A stretch of 64,000 nucleotides of DNA from Alcanivorax sp. 1008 (GCF_020667895.1 NZ_JAFMPS010000006.1:88169-152168), one strand, 5' to 3'. Shown: positions 1-9,717, counted from the first letter of the stretch. The notes: generated by a model not told the origin, from the sequence alone. Numbers and translations: made by a program.

Positions 1-3000
1 CTGGATGTGGATGTGGACACGCTGGCGGCAGTAGCCACCACGGGCAACATCTATATCAGCGAAGCGGATGGCCTGAACCTGACCACGGTGGCGGACTTCG
101 ATGTCACGCGCATTGGTCTGGACAGCAGCGCGACGCCGACGGCGGTAGGTGCGCTGTCGAATGTTCTGGCAGGTAACCACGTGAAGATCGAGACGGTGGC
201 CAATGGTCTGACCGTGACTGACACCGTGACTGCAACGGGCGGCGATCTGCTGCTGGATGCGGCCGGTGATCTGGCGATTGATAACGCGGTGGCAGCGACG
301 GCAGGCAACGCCAGCCTGATTGCGGGTGGCGCGATTACCCAGGCAGCAGATGGTGATGTGAGCGTGGCTGGCAACCTGGATGTGGAAGCGGGTGGTGCGA
401 TCACCATGAACGCTGATGCGTCCAGCACCTCTACCGGTGGCGGCAATATGCGTTACCTGTCGACGGTGGGCGATATCACCCTGGGTGTGCTGAATACGGG
501 CACCGGTAACGTTCGCGTTCAGGCACTGAGCGGCAGCATTGTGGATGGCCGTACTGCGCTGACCAACGTGAGTGCGGTGAACCTGCAGCTGTTGGCGAGC
601 GCGAATGTTGGCGCGGCCGGTGCGGATGCACTGGATGTGGATGTGGACACGCTGGCGGCAGTAGCCACCACGGGCAACATCTATATCAGCGAAGCGGATG
701 GCCTGAACCTGACCACGGTGGCGGACTTCAATGTCACGCGCATTGGTCTGGACAGCAGCGCGACGCCGACTGCGGTAGGTGCGCTGTCGAATGTTCTGGC
801 AGCTAACAATGTGAAGATCGAGGCGGTGACCAATGGTCTGACCGTGACGGACACCGTGACGGCAACGGGCGGCGATCTGCTGCTGGATGCGGCGGGTGAT
901 CTGGCGATTGATAACGCGGTGGCAGCGACGGCGGGCAACGCCAGTCTGATTGCGGGTGGCGCGATCACCCAGGCAGCAGACGGTGATGTAACAGTTGGCG
1001 GTACGCTGGATGTGAATGCTCAGGGTGGTGACATCACCATGACCAACGGAGCGATCAGCGCAGCCACCGGCAACATCCGTTACCTGGCCACCGGCGACAT
1101 CCGTCTGGCGAGCCTGAATGGCGCTAATGTGCGGGTGGAAAGCACCGGCGGCAGCATTATCGACAACGGCGACGCCGATGTGGATATCATCGCGCTCACC
1201 GCTCAGCTTCAGGCGGCCAATAGCATTGGTGAGCCCAATGCCAGCAACAATGGTCTGCTGGAAACCACTGTGGGCACTCTTGGCGCATTGGCTACCACCG
1301 GCGGCATCTACATCGATGAGACTGATGCGCTGGTGATTGGCTCGGTGCCTGCCATTGACGTATTCCGTATCGGCATCGACAGCTCGTCCACTAATCAGCC
1401 GGGCGGTGTGTTGGCGGGAGTATTCGCTGGTACTGATGTGATCATTCGTGCCAACAACGACCTGACGGTAGACAACGGCGTGTTCGCCATCGCTGGTGAT
1501 CTGCTGCTGCGCTCTCAGGCGGGTAACGTCCAGTTGAATGCTGGTGTCACCGCGAGTGCGGGCAATGCCACCATTGATGTGGTCAACGGCACTCTGGGTC
1601 AGTCCGCGGATGGCGATATCACCGCAGGTAGCGACATTTATGTCGATGCCAGTGGCACCATCACCATGGACGATGGCGCGCTGAGCAACGCCACCGGCAA
1701 CCTGTTCTACGGTTCCGGCGCGGATCTGTTGATTGGCGGCCTGGCAGCCAGCGACGTGCTGGTAGATGTCACCGGCAGCATCATCGACAACGGTGATGCC
1801 CATGTGGATGTGGTTGCGACCACTACCCAGCTGCGCGCAGGCGCCAGCATCGGTGAGGCCGCTGGTACCAACAACGGCCCGCTGGAAACCACAGTGACCA
1901 CGCTGGCGGCAACTGCTGGCACCGGGAATATCTACATCAGCGAGACCGATGCTCTGGAAATCGGCTCTGTGGCGGCTATCGATGTGAACAGCGTCGGCCT
2001 GAATGCGGGCGTTACCCTTAACCCGGGTGCGCTGCTGGAAGGTGCGCTTGCTGCCCAGAACCTGAAGGTGGAGGCGGTTGCCGGCGGTATTACCGTGAGC
2101 AACGCGGTGGATGCTACCAATGCCGATCTGCTGCTGGATGCTCAGGGTGGTGATCTGGCCATCAACGCCACTGTGGATGCGGGCGGCAACGCCAGCCTGC
2201 TGGCCAGCGCCAATGTCACCCAGTCTGCGGACGGTGATGTAACGGTTGGCGGCACCCTGGATGTTGAGGCTCGGGGCGGCGATATCGACATGACTGACGG
2301 CGCTATCAGCAGCGCGGTAGGCAATATTCGCTACGAGGCCAGTGCTGACATTCTGCTCGCCAGCGTGAGCGGCGCGGATGTGGAGATCACTGCGGGTGCC
2401 AGCATCATCGACAACGGTGAAATGGACGTCGATGTGATTGCTACCAACGCTCAGCTAGTGGCGGGCAGTGGCCTTGATAACAGCATCGGCGAAGTGAGCG
2501 GTACCAATAACGGGCCGCTTGAGATCACTGTTGAAGTGATTGCTGCGCAAGCGCTTCAGGGCAACGTCTACTTGTCGGAAACCGATGATCTGGAGATCGG
2601 CTTCGTCGCACCCATTGATGTCAATCGTGTAGGCATCGACAGCAGTGCCGCCTTCATGCCGGCAAGTCAGCTGACTGGCATACAGGCGAGCGCTGAGATT
2701 GATGTGGAAGCGGACGATATTCTGGTTGTTAACGAAGTGCGCTCATTCACAGGCAACATCCTGCTGCGCGCCCGTGATGGTGGTATCGATCAGACCGGAG
2801 CGACGTTGATCGCTCCTGACCTGAACCAGATCATCGCCATGGCCGGCGACATCGAGATGATTGCTGACAACGGCGACATCCTGCTGCAGCGTGTCTCTGC
2901 GGACGGCAACACCGTGACGCTGACCGCCAGCGGCCAGATTTTGAATGACAATCTGGGCCCTGACCTGGCAGGCCAAGTGAACGTGATTGCCGACACGCTG

Positions 3001-3070
3001 ATTGCCAGCGCCAATGACGCCATTGGTGTGACCGCAGCAGGTCAGTTCACTGATCCGACCAATGAGCAGC
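1..3070 (+). repeat. Five tandem ~0.63 kb repeats inside the surface protein gene
   Basis: Repeat units begin at about 1, 631, 1258, 1882 and 2518, so the period is 624-636 bases (about 210 residues), always a multiple of three. Each unit starts with a Leu-x-x-x-Val segment followed by the (G/A)NIYISE(A/T)D-like motif. The first ~355 bases of units 1 and 2 differ at only a dozen or so positions, mostly silent. Units 3 to 5 are clearly more diverged. That pattern suggests a recent duplication or gene conversion in an older repeat array. More units probably lie upstream of the window. Confidence 0.9.
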
Positions 3071-5415
3071 GTCTGATCACTGAGGTTGAGAACGATATTC
3101 AGGTGTTCCTGGCGCAAGCCGGAACTGTGGCTATCGACAACACCTCCACGGATGGTTCAGTGGATGTGGTCTTTAACCTGCCACTGGCTGACGCCAGCAA
3201 TGGCTCCTCGGTCTGGGTGCGTAGCACTGAAGCCCTGCGTGCCCTGGGTCTGGAGTTCGCTACCGAAAGCGGTGGTGTTGAGTTCGACGGTAACCTGCAG
3301 CTGCTGGCAGTGAATGGTGACCTGACTCTGAACGAAGCGCAGGTGGGCGATGCGAATGACGTCAATCTGGTTGCCCAGTGGATGCGTCTTGAGGCGGCCC
3401 GTGGTGCCTTCCGCAATGGCGATACCAATCGCTTCCAGCAGGTGGGTGATGGCCTTGGCCTGACCGCAGATGAGCTGGTGCTCATCACTGGTGGTGATCT
3501 GGGAGTCAGTGCAACGGTTGATAGCCTGAACGTCATCGGCACCGGTCTGTATCAGGTGGCGGTTGGCGGTACACCGGGCACCGGTGGCGAGAATGCCGAT
3601 CTTGATCTGCAGCTGAGCCGCCGTGACATCGCGCTGGTGGACGAGGCGATTCGCTTCGAGACCATCATTATCGATCGTCAGGGTGATCCGGCACCGAGCT
3701 GGATTGCGGATCTGGATACCTTCTTCCAGGGTCTGGGTGCCGCGGGCTGGCAGGAAAACGTGTTCGGCCTGTTCACCACCGGCACCGCGCGGGTCATCAG
3801 CCTGCGTCAGGATGACGGCGTCAACACGACTCACGATGGCAGCATCCGCTTCGTTGATGATGTTGAAGCCGGTCAGCTGTCGCTGCCTGCCGATCTGACC
3901 ATCGAAGTACGTGCTGGTGAATTCGGCACCGACTACGCCGGTACCATTTATGTCGACTCCGGCGTCACCTTCGTGGCCCAGAACGTTGGCACCCCGGTGA
4001 CCGGTACGGCGTCGATCTTCGGCAACGTGCTGATTGACGGTAGTTTGGTGGTACAGGAAGACCGCTCTGTTGAACTGCAGGGCCGTGGTGGCGACATCAT
4101 TATCGACTCGGATGAAAGTGCGGCAGGTCGTGTGCTGCTAAGCCCGGGCCTCGGCTTTGATGTGATCTTTACCAATGCGGCGACCTTCACTGTGACCCAG
4201 GGCCTTGGCGCCGAAGGTGATCTGGTGATCCTGTCCGCCCGTAACGTGGTAATGGATCCGGATACCGCGATCATCGCTGATGGCAGTGTGCTGATTGGTG
4301 CAGACAACATTACTGGTGATGTGGTGCTGGCTGAAGGCGGCACCGCAGTGCAGGGTGACGTGATCCTGTACAACGTAACCGGCAATGCCAACGGCAACGG
4401 TATCGGTGATGTGGTGGTGTACACCACTGGCGAGGCGGCGGGTGATACCTACTCGTTCGACTTCGGTAATGGTGCGCAGACCTACGAAATCAGCGGTCGC
4501 ATTGTGCTGGGTCGTCAGGACGTCTTTGACAACCTGATCACTGAGCTGACCAACGATCCGTTGTTCCTCGACAACCCGGCGAATATTCCAGCGCCGGCAG
4601 TGCAGGCGGTCAATGTGCGCCTGATTGCTGCTGACTCTATCGAGTCGGGCTGGGCGGTGGACTACGACGCTGGATTGCTGCCGGAGCAGGAGCTGGTTCA
4701 TGTGGTCGCTACTGAGACCATGGAGCTGCGCGCAATCAACGGCACCGTTGGTGGCACTGTCGCGCCGCAGGGCGTCGAAGGTCTCACCCCGGCAGAGCAG
4801 CCGCTGCGTGTTGTGGTTGGTGATCTGATGCGCCTTGGCGCGGGTGATTACGACCGCTACGCCACCTCGGTAAATCTGGTGGGCACCGCTGAGCGCTTTG
4901 AAGAGATCCGCCTGACCCCAGGACTGATCACCTTCAACAGCTGGCAGATCGGTGGCAACCTGGAGCCGAAGTTTGTCTCCGGCACTGGGCCAGATGCATC
5001 GGCCTATGTGATGGCGGGTTACGGTGAGCTGGAGCGTCGTCCTGCGCAGGCTGGTGTGGCACTGTCCCATGGCACTGACAATGCGCTGCAGCTGATCTCC
5101 TTTGTACCGGGTCAGCCGGAGCCACTGACCGCCCTGTGGGTGGTGGATGACTCTCCGTTCGGCAACGTAGTGCTGGATAAGCCTGAAGAGGAGCCAGTCC
5201 GCGGCTTTGTGGTTCGTCGCGGTGACACCCTCTGGGATCTGGCTGAGGAGTTCCTCGGTGATGCACAGCGCTGGGAAGAGATCTGGTGGCTGACCACGCC
5301 GCATATCGACAACCCGGATCTGATCGAGCCTGGTCAGGAAGTTATTCTGGGACGTGAGCAGATAGAGCGGCTGGAGCAGATCCGGGAAGAGGAAGAGGCT
5401 GAGGCCAATCCCTGA
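1..5415 (+). CDS. Giant repetitive surface/filamentous protein with C-terminal LysM domain (5' end outside window)
   Basis: The reading frame is open from base 1, so the N-terminus (secretion signal and any haemagglutinin-type secretion domain) lies outside the window. At least 1,804 residues are visible. The first ~1,020 are five tandem ~210-residue repeats rich in G, A, N, D, T and V, with recurring patterns such as GNIYISE and SIIDNGD, as expected for a beta-helical TpsA-like adhesin. A less regular beta-rich stretch follows. The last ~75 residues hold a LysM domain (start VVRRGDTLWDLA, end PGQEVILG) and a charged Glu-rich tail. LysM domains bind peptidoglycan; that this one holds the protein at the cell envelope is inference. 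It contains almost no Cys and ends 28 bases before a strong terminator. An adhesin or matrix role fits but is unproven. Confidence 0.8.
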   Translation: MDVDVDTLAAVATTGNIYISEADGLNLTTVADFDVTRIGLDSSATPTAVGALSNVLAGNHVKIETVANGLTVTDTVTATGGDLLLDAAGDLAIDNAVAATAGNASLIAGGAITQAADGDVSVAGNLDVEAGGAITMNADASSTSTGGGNMRYLSTVGDITLGVLNTGTGNVRVQALSGSIVDGRTALTNVSAVNLQLLASANVGAAGADALDVDVDTLAAVATTGNIYISEADGLNLTTVADFNVTRIGLDSSATPTAVGALSNVLAANNVKIEAVTNGLTVTDTVTATGGDLLLDAAGDLAIDNAVAATAGNASLIAGGAITQAADGDVTVGGTLDVNAQGGDITMTNGAISAATGNIRYLATGDIRLASLNGANVRVESTGGSIIDNGDADVDIIALTAQLQAANSIGEPNASNNGLLETTVGTLGALATTGGIYIDETDALVIGSVPAIDVFRIGIDSSSTNQPGGVLAGVFAGTDVIIRANNDLTVDNGVFAIAGDLLLRSQAGNVQLNAGVTASAGNATIDVVNGTLGQSADGDITAGSDIYVDASGTITMDDGALSNATGNLFYGSGADLLIGGLAASDVLVDVTGSIIDNGDAHVDVVATTTQLRAGASIGEAAGTNNGPLETTVTTLAATAGTGNIYISETDALEIGSVAAIDVNSVGLNAGVTLNPGALLEGALAAQNLKVEAVAGGITVSNAVDATNADLLLDAQGGDLAINATVDAGGNASLLASANVTQSADGDVTVGGTLDVEARGGDIDMTDGAISSAVGNIRYEASADILLASVSGADVEITAGASIIDNGEMDVDVIATNAQLVAGSGLDNSIGEVSGTNNGPLEITVEVIAAQALQGNVYLSETDDLEIGFVAPIDVNRVGIDSSAAFMPASQLTGIQASAEIDVEADDILVVNEVRSFTGNILLRARDGGIDQTGATLIAPDLNQIIAMAGDIEMIADNGDILLQRVSADGNTVTLTASGQILNDNLGPDLAGQVNVIADTLIASANDAIGVTAAGQFTDPTNEQRLITEVENDIQVFLAQAGTVAIDNTSTDGSVDVVFNLPLADASNGSSVWVRSTEALRALGLEFATESGGVEFDGNLQLLAVNGDLTLNEAQVGDANDVNLVAQWMRLEAARGAFRNGDTNRFQQVGDGLGLTADELVLITGGDLGVSATVDSLNVIGTGLYQVAVGGTPGTGGENADLDLQLSRRDIALVDEAIRFETIIIDRQGDPAPSWIADLDTFFQGLGAAGWQENVFGLFTTGTARVISLRQDDGVNTTHDGSIRFVDDVEAGQLSLPADLTIEVRAGEFGTDYAGTIYVDSGVTFVAQNVGTPVTGTASIFGNVLIDGSLVVQEDRSVELQGRGGDIIIDSDESAAGRVLLSPGLGFDVIFTNAATFTVTQGLGAEGDLVILSARNVVMDPDTAIIADGSVLIGADNITGDVVLAEGGTAVQGDVILYNVTGNANGNGIGDVVVYTTGEAAGDTYSFDFGNGAQTYEISGRIVLGRQDVFDNLITELTNDPLFLDNPANIPAPAVQAVNVRLIAADSIESGWAVDYDAGLLPEQELVHVVATETMELRAINGTVGGTVAPQGVEGLTPAEQPLRVVVGDLMRLGAGDYDRYATSVNLVGTAERFEEIRLTPGLITFNSWQIGGNLEPKFVSGTGPDASAYVMAGYGELERRPAQAGVALSHGTDNALQLISFVPGQPEPLTALWVVDDSPFGNVVLDKPEEEPVRGFVVRRGDTLWDLAEEFLGDAQRWEEIWWLTTPHIDNPDLIEPGQEVILGREQIERLEQIREEEEAEANP

Positions 5416-5442
5416 TCAGCGAGTGCTTCTGCACCACAACGA

Positions 5443-5467
5443 CGGGCCCTTCGGGGCCCGTTTTTTT
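5443..5467 (+). terminator. Rho-independent terminator of the surface protein gene
   Basis: A perfect 7-bp GC stem (CGGGCCC with GGGCCCG) around a TTCG tetraloop is followed directly by seven T. It lies 28 bases after the stop codon. Confidence 0.95.
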
Positions 5468-5517
5468 ATGCAGGGGGGTTAGTCAGGGCGACGCCGACCA
5501 GGAGTCCGACCGAGAAA

Positions 5518-5546
5518 CAAAAAAGGCCCCCGTCAGGGAGCCTTTC
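5518..5546 (-). terminator. Terminator downstream of tRNA-Leu
   Basis: On the minus strand an AGGCTCCC / GGGGGCCT stem with a TGAC loop is followed by a run of T. It sits just after the CCA end of the tRNA, so the tRNA is probably a single-gene transcript. Confidence 0.85.
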
Positions 5547-5551
5547 TAAAT

Positions 5552-5638
5552 TGGTGCCGAGGAGAGGACTTGAACCTCCACGCCCTTTCGAGCACTAGCA
5601 CCTGAAGCTAGCGTGTCTACCAATTTCACCACCTCGGC
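5552..5638 (-). tRNA. tRNA-Leu (anticodon CAG)
   Basis: An 87-nt class II tRNA with encoded CCA. The acceptor stem is GCCGAGG/CCTCGGC with discriminator A. The D-loop includes GGTAGA, the anticodon loop is TTCAGGT (anticodon CAG), there is a long variable arm typical of tRNA-Leu, and the T-loop is TTCAAGT. Its 3' end faces the surface protein gene, but no integrase or second att-like copy is visible next to it. Confidence 0.97.
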
Positions 5639-5670
5639 AGGCGTTGAAACTCTGTTACCAGAGCGCGCGT

Positions 5671-5698
5671 ATTCTAGAGGATGGACACTGCTTGTCAA
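5671..5698 (-). promoter_or_regulatory. Sigma-70 promoter for tRNA-Leu
   Basis: The minus strand shows TTGACA (5698-5693), a 16-base spacer and TAGAAT (5676-5671), about 33 bases before the mature tRNA 5' end. A perfect -35 and near-consensus -10 fit a strong stable-RNA promoter. Confidence 0.8.
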
Positions 5699-5841
5699 CG
5701 ATGGAATTTAACCTGGCATGGCAAAACCTGCTGTTGCTGTCGGATTCTGCAGCTATGGAGTAAGCTGGGCGCATAGATTATCCCGGTGCGAGGCCATCTC
5801 TGGTCCCGTCTCCCCCTACGCAAGGAAGTATTTTCCGCCAT

Positions 5842-8373
5842 ATGGCAAAGAAAAAACGATATCAGGACCCCCACGCCGCCCGAGAGGCGGAGCGTTATGA
5901 CAACCCCATCCCCAGTCGGGAACTGATTCTTCAGGTTCTCGACGAACAGTCCCGCCCTCTGGCCATGGAAGAGCTGCTAAGCCACCTCGCGGTCAGCGGT
6001 GAAGAGGCGGAAATAGCCTTTGAGCGGCGCCTGCGGGCCATGATCCGAGACGGCCAATTGGTGCGCAATCGCTCGGGTCTGTTTGGCCCTGTCCGACGGA
6101 TGGATCTGATCGCTGGTCGCGTGCAAGGCCACCGAGATGGGTTTGGCTTTTTGGTCACCGACGAAAAAGGGGCCGAGGATCTGTTTCTGTCACCACGGCA
6201 GATGCAACAGGTGCTGGATGGCGACCGGGTTCTGGTCAGTGTCGAAGGGCGTAACCGGTTTGGTAAGAAAGAAGCCCGCATCGTCGAGATTGTCGAGCGC
6301 GGCACCACGGATCTGGTTGGTGTTTATCAGTCCGAAGGCGGCGCCCACTTTCTTACTCCCCAGAATCGCCGTCTGTCCCGTGAAGTGTTGATTACCCAGC
6401 TCAATGGCTTGAAGCCGGATCCCGGCGATCATATTCGCACCAGCATTGTTCAGTATCCGACCCAGAACAAACATCTGTTGGTCGAGTTGGAAGAAATTAT
6501 TGCCGCGCCGGACGAGCCAGGCATGGAAGTCGATGTGGCAGTACGCAATTTCGATATTCCCTTTATGTGGCCCAAGGACGTTGAAGAGCAGGCCGATGCA
6601 ATCCCGGCTGAGGTGCAGGAGAAGGACAAGGAAGGTCGCATTGACCTGCGTGACTTAACTCTGGTTACCATCGATGGCGAGGATGCTCGCGATTTTGATG
6701 ACGCGGTTTATATCGAAGCGCGCAAGCGCGGTGGTTGGCGCTTGATCGTTGCTATCGCTGATGTTTCCCACTACGTCATGCCCGGCACACCGCTGGATCA
6801 GGAGGCGGAGACCCGTGGCACGTCAGTGTATTTCCCGCAACGGGTTATCCCGATGCTGCCAGAGAAGCTATCTAATGGCCTGTGCTCACTTAACCCGGAT
6901 GTGGATCGCCTGTGCCAGTTCTGTGAAATACAGATAGCGGCCAGCGGCAAGATCACCAAATTCCAGTTCGGGGAGGGCGTGATGCGTTCCCATCATCGGC
7001 TGACCTATAACCAGGTTGGCGCGCTGATTGAGCAGCCGGAGTCGCCGCTGGCCAGGGACTTGGCCAAGCGTCTTGATAAGCGCACGCAGACCATGCTGTG
7101 GCAGTACCATGATTTGTATGGTGCTCTGCGCAGTCAGCGGGAAGTGCGTGGTGCGATTGACTTCGAAACCACAGAAACCAGAATTATTTACGATGACAGT
7201 CGCAAGATTAGTGCCATCGAGCCAGTGGTTCGCAATGTCGCCCATAAGATGATTGAGGAAGCGATGTTGGCGGCCAATATCTGCGCCGCCCGGCTGTTGG
7301 AGAAGTCCGGTTTGCCGGCCCTGTTCCGTAATCATGAGGCGCCCAAAGCGGAGAAGCTCAAATCGTTGCAGAAGTTCATCAGTCCTTTGGGGCTGAAGCT
7401 CGACTGGACAGAAAAGATGGGCCCGCCAACGCCTGCTGCATTTCGTAGCCTGACTCAGGCTATTGCTAATCGGCCGGACCGCGAAGTAATCCAGACAGTC
7501 ATGCTGCGCTCTTTGACTCAGGCCAAGTATCAAGCTGAGAACAAGGGACACTTCGGTTTGGCTTACAAAGCCTATACCCACTTTACCTCGCCGATTCGTC
7601 GCTACCCTGACCTGCTGGTTCACCGCGCTATCCGCTATTTGATTCGCAGCGGTGAAGGTGGCAATCAAGTGGTCGGTGGGCCTGGTCTGGTGGCGCGCAT
7701 GCGTGGCGAGGCGAAAAAGCACTCCTTGCCCTACACCCCGGAAAAGATGATTGCCTTGGGTGAGCACTGTTCCCTCACCGAGCGTCGCGCTGATGAGGCT
7801 ACCCGTGATGTGGTGCAGTGGCTCAAGTGCCAGTATATGCAGCAGCATCTCGGCGAAGAATTTGATGGTGTGGTCAGCGGTGTCGCTTCCTTTGGCCTGT
7901 TTGTACAGATCGGCGACCTGTTTATCGAGGGCATGGTCCATGTTGCCAACTTGGATAGCGACTACTACCACCACGATGAGGTTCGTCATGCTCTGGTGGG
8001 AGAGTCGTCGGGCCAGAGTTACGCCTTGGGCGACAGTGTGCGCATTCGCATTGCCGCAGTGAATATTGAGGATCGCAAAATTGATCTGCTGATGGCGGGT
8101 AAGCCTCAGTCACGTAAGAAGAGCGTTCGTGATCAGGTTGCTGCCGGGGAGTTTCCCGGCAAGCGTGGAAGCAAGGACAAGCCATCAGGCAAGGGTAAAA
8201 CAGCGCCAAAGGGTAAGTCTTCCGGCGCTGCGCGCAAGCCAGCAAAGGCGCCTCGCCCAGCCACTGGCAAGACAGCTGCACCGGCTAGCAAGACTGACGG
8301 CGCCAGTGATAGCGCTGAGAAGTCAGGCAGTGGCCGCTCACGCCGCCGCCGCGGGGGCCGTAGCAAGTCATGA
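5842..8373 (+). CDS. rnr: Ribonuclease R
   Basis: A 3'-5' processive exoribonuclease of 843 residues that degrades structured RNA. It takes part in rRNA and mRNA quality control and, with tmRNA-SmpB (also in this window), in non-stop mRNA decay. Domain order: N-terminal winged helix (about 25-95), cold-shock domains, the RNB catalytic domain with the metal-binding run GEDARDFDDAVY (about 278-290), an S1 domain (about 670-750), and a Lys/Arg/Ala/Ser-rich basic tail ending in RRRRGG. Length matches the family. The ATG follows an AAGGAAG ribosome site at about 5823-5829. The stop overlaps the rlmB start (ATGA), so the two genes are translationally coupled. Confidence 0.96.
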   Translation: MAKKKRYQDPHAAREAERYDNPIPSRELILQVLDEQSRPLAMEELLSHLAVSGEEAEIAFERRLRAMIRDGQLVRNRSGLFGPVRRMDLIAGRVQGHRDGFGFLVTDEKGAEDLFLSPRQMQQVLDGDRVLVSVEGRNRFGKKEARIVEIVERGTTDLVGVYQSEGGAHFLTPQNRRLSREVLITQLNGLKPDPGDHIRTSIVQYPTQNKHLLVELEEIIAAPDEPGMEVDVAVRNFDIPFMWPKDVEEQADAIPAEVQEKDKEGRIDLRDLTLVTIDGEDARDFDDAVYIEARKRGGWRLIVAIADVSHYVMPGTPLDQEAETRGTSVYFPQRVIPMLPEKLSNGLCSLNPDVDRLCQFCEIQIAASGKITKFQFGEGVMRSHHRLTYNQVGALIEQPESPLARDLAKRLDKRTQTMLWQYHDLYGALRSQREVRGAIDFETTETRIIYDDSRKISAIEPVVRNVAHKMIEEAMLAANICAARLLEKSGLPALFRNHEAPKAEKLKSLQKFISPLGLKLDWTEKMGPPTPAAFRSLTQAIANRPDREVIQTVMLRSLTQAKYQAENKGHFGLAYKAYTHFTSPIRRYPDLLVHRAIRYLIRSGEGGNQVVGGPGLVARMRGEAKKHSLPYTPEKMIALGEHCSLTERRADEATRDVVQWLKCQYMQQHLGEEFDGVVSGVASFGLFVQIGDLFIEGMVHVANLDSDYYHHDEVRHALVGESSGQSYALGDSVRIRIAAVNIEDRKIDLLMAGKPQSRKKSVRDQVAAGEFPGKRGSKDKPSGKGKTAPKGKSSGAARKPAKAPRPATGKTAAPASKTDGASDSAEKSGSGRSRRRRGGRSKS

Positions 8374-9119
8374 GCAAGCCGCAAATGTACTCTGGCTACC
8401 ACGCGGTGGCAGCCATCCTGCGCCATCGCCCCGAGGCAGTGCTGGAGTTGTTTGTTCAGGATACCCGCGCAGAGCGGGGCGAAGAGCGTCTTGATGCGTT
8501 ATGTAGTGAGGCCGAGCGGCTCGGTGTTCGACCCCAGCGGGCTCGTCGTGATGTGCTGGAAAAGCACGCCGGACCACAGCATCAGGGGGTGGTGGCCAGA
8601 GCCAGGCCGCGCGCGCCAGGCGATGAGGGTGCGCTGTTGGCACACCTTGATCGGCTTGATCATGACCCTCTATTGCTGGTTCTCGACGGCGTCACCGACC
8701 CTCACAATCTAGGTGCTTGCCTGCGCAGTGCTGATGCCACCGGCGTGGATGCGGTGATTGTGCCGAGAAGACACGCCTGTGGTTTGACTCCGACGGCCTG
8801 CCGCAGTGCAGTTGGCGCGGCTGAGTCTGTGCCCTATTTCGAGATCGGCAATCTCTCCCGGGTGCTTGAGCTGCTTCGTGAGCGGGGTGTCTGGGTGGTT
8901 GGTACAGCGCTGGAGCAGGATAGCCAGTCTCTGTTTGAATTCCAGTCGCAGGGTCCGCTGGCTCTGGTGATGGGTGCCGAGGGTGATGGCATGCGTCGCA
9001 GCACCATGGAGAAGTGTGACTATCTGCTGGAGATTCCCATGCGCGGGGAGGTGGAAAGCCTGAATGTGTCAGTGGCCACTGCCGTTGTGCTGTATCAGTT
9101 GGTGCGAGGCCGCGGCTAG
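8370..9119 (+). CDS. rlmB: 23S rRNA (guanosine-2'-O-)-methyltransferase RlmB
   Basis: A SpoU-family (SPOUT fold) enzyme that methylates the 2'-OH of G2251 in the 23S rRNA P-loop region using S-adenosylmethionine. It has 249 residues, normal for RlmB. The N-terminal substrate-binding part begins YSGYHAVAAIL. The C-terminal SPOUT part carries the conserved motifs DGVTDPHNLGA, MGAEGDGM and a final SLNVSVATAV, which together form the knotted cofactor site. Its ATG overlaps the rnr stop codon. The rnr-rlmB pairing is common in gammaproteobacteria. It runs convergent with the next gene, with only three bases between stops. Confidence 0.96.
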   Translation: MSKPQMYSGYHAVAAILRHRPEAVLELFVQDTRAERGEERLDALCSEAERLGVRPQRARRDVLEKHAGPQHQGVVARARPRAPGDEGALLAHLDRLDHDPLLLVLDGVTDPHNLGACLRSADATGVDAVIVPRRHACGLTPTACRSAVGAAESVPYFEIGNLSRVLELLRERGVWVVGTALEQDSQSLFEFQSQGPLALVMGAEGDGMRRSTMEKCDYLLEIPMRGEVESLNVSVATAVVLYQLVRGRG

Positions 9120-9122
9120 CGG

Positions 9123-9713
9123 CTAGCGGTGGGCTGAGTGAGGCTGGCTAGCGTGTGCCTGATCTGTTTGCGACAGGGCCGGTAGTGGTGGCTCAAGATT
9201 GGGCGGTAGACGAGTGACCTCCTCCAAGTCCTCAAGCAACAGCTCAGTCATGGCGCTGGCGGGCTTCTCTGGTTGTTCGTGTTCTGCTCCCAGCGCTCCG
9301 TCTATGGCCTTGTCAGACATGTCCTCAGAGGCAAGGCTTTCCAATGGAAAGCTGATGTGCGTGGTACGGTTGAAGCGTAGCGGTTCAGAGTAATTTGGTT
9401 GCTGGTAGCCGCTGGCATTGCGTACCGCTGTCTCCAGATCTTCTGGACCAGTAATGGTGTGCCAGTCGTCGGGATCGTGCTCCGCAGCAGATTCTGCTGG
9501 CAGTGGGGGCAGTTCACCGCGAGCGGCCCTGGCGGCCAGCTGATCCCTTTCCCGTTGCCAAAGCAGAATATCGGCAACGAATGCCTCGCGGTCCTGATAG
9601 TTTTCAATTTTGGGTCTGGGCGAAAGCCAGCCGGTAAGGTACCCGCTTTCAGATGCCTGTGCCTGACCGGTAAAGGTCCACAACAGCGCTATCAGTAAAG
9701 TCGAGCGTCCCAT
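9123..9713 (-). CDS. Secreted/periplasmic protein of unknown function (second of a pair)
   Basis: A 196-residue protein I do not recognise. Residues 1-20 form a typical Sec signal peptide (hydrophobic LLIALLW core, cleavage near AQA-SE). The mature part is acidic and Pro/Glu-rich, with no Cys and no obvious repeat or fold signature. The last third looks disordered. It starts four bases after the stop of the upstream secreted protein gene (9718-10458), so the two are almost certainly co-transcribed. It ends convergent with rlmB. The pair could be an envelope or pilus-associated set, but nothing in the sequence shows this. Confidence 0.7.
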   Translation of the reverse strand: MGRSTLLIALLWTFTGQAQASESGYLTGWLSPRPKIENYQDREAFVADILLWQRERDQLAARAARGELPPLPAESAAEHDPDDWHTITGPEDLETAVRNASGYQQPNYSEPLRFNRTTHISFPLESLASEDMSDKAIDGALGAEHEQPEKPASAMTELLLEDLEEVTRLPPNLEPPLPALSQTDQAHASQPHSAHR

Positions 9714-9717
9714 GGGG

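Noticed and set aside
4138-5304. Long open frame (388 codons) on the minus strand inside the surface protein gene
   Set aside because: It is antisense to a clearly coding frame, has His/Gln/Arg-rich composition typical of the reverse frame of GC-rich genes, and shows no domain.
5416-5841. Attachment site or island at tRNA-Leu
   Set aside because: No second copy of the tRNA 3' end and no integrase nearby; only terminators and a promoter.
6886-7989. Long minus-strand open frame (367 codons) inside rnr
   Set aside because: Antisense shadow of RNase R; no start context and no recognisable motif.
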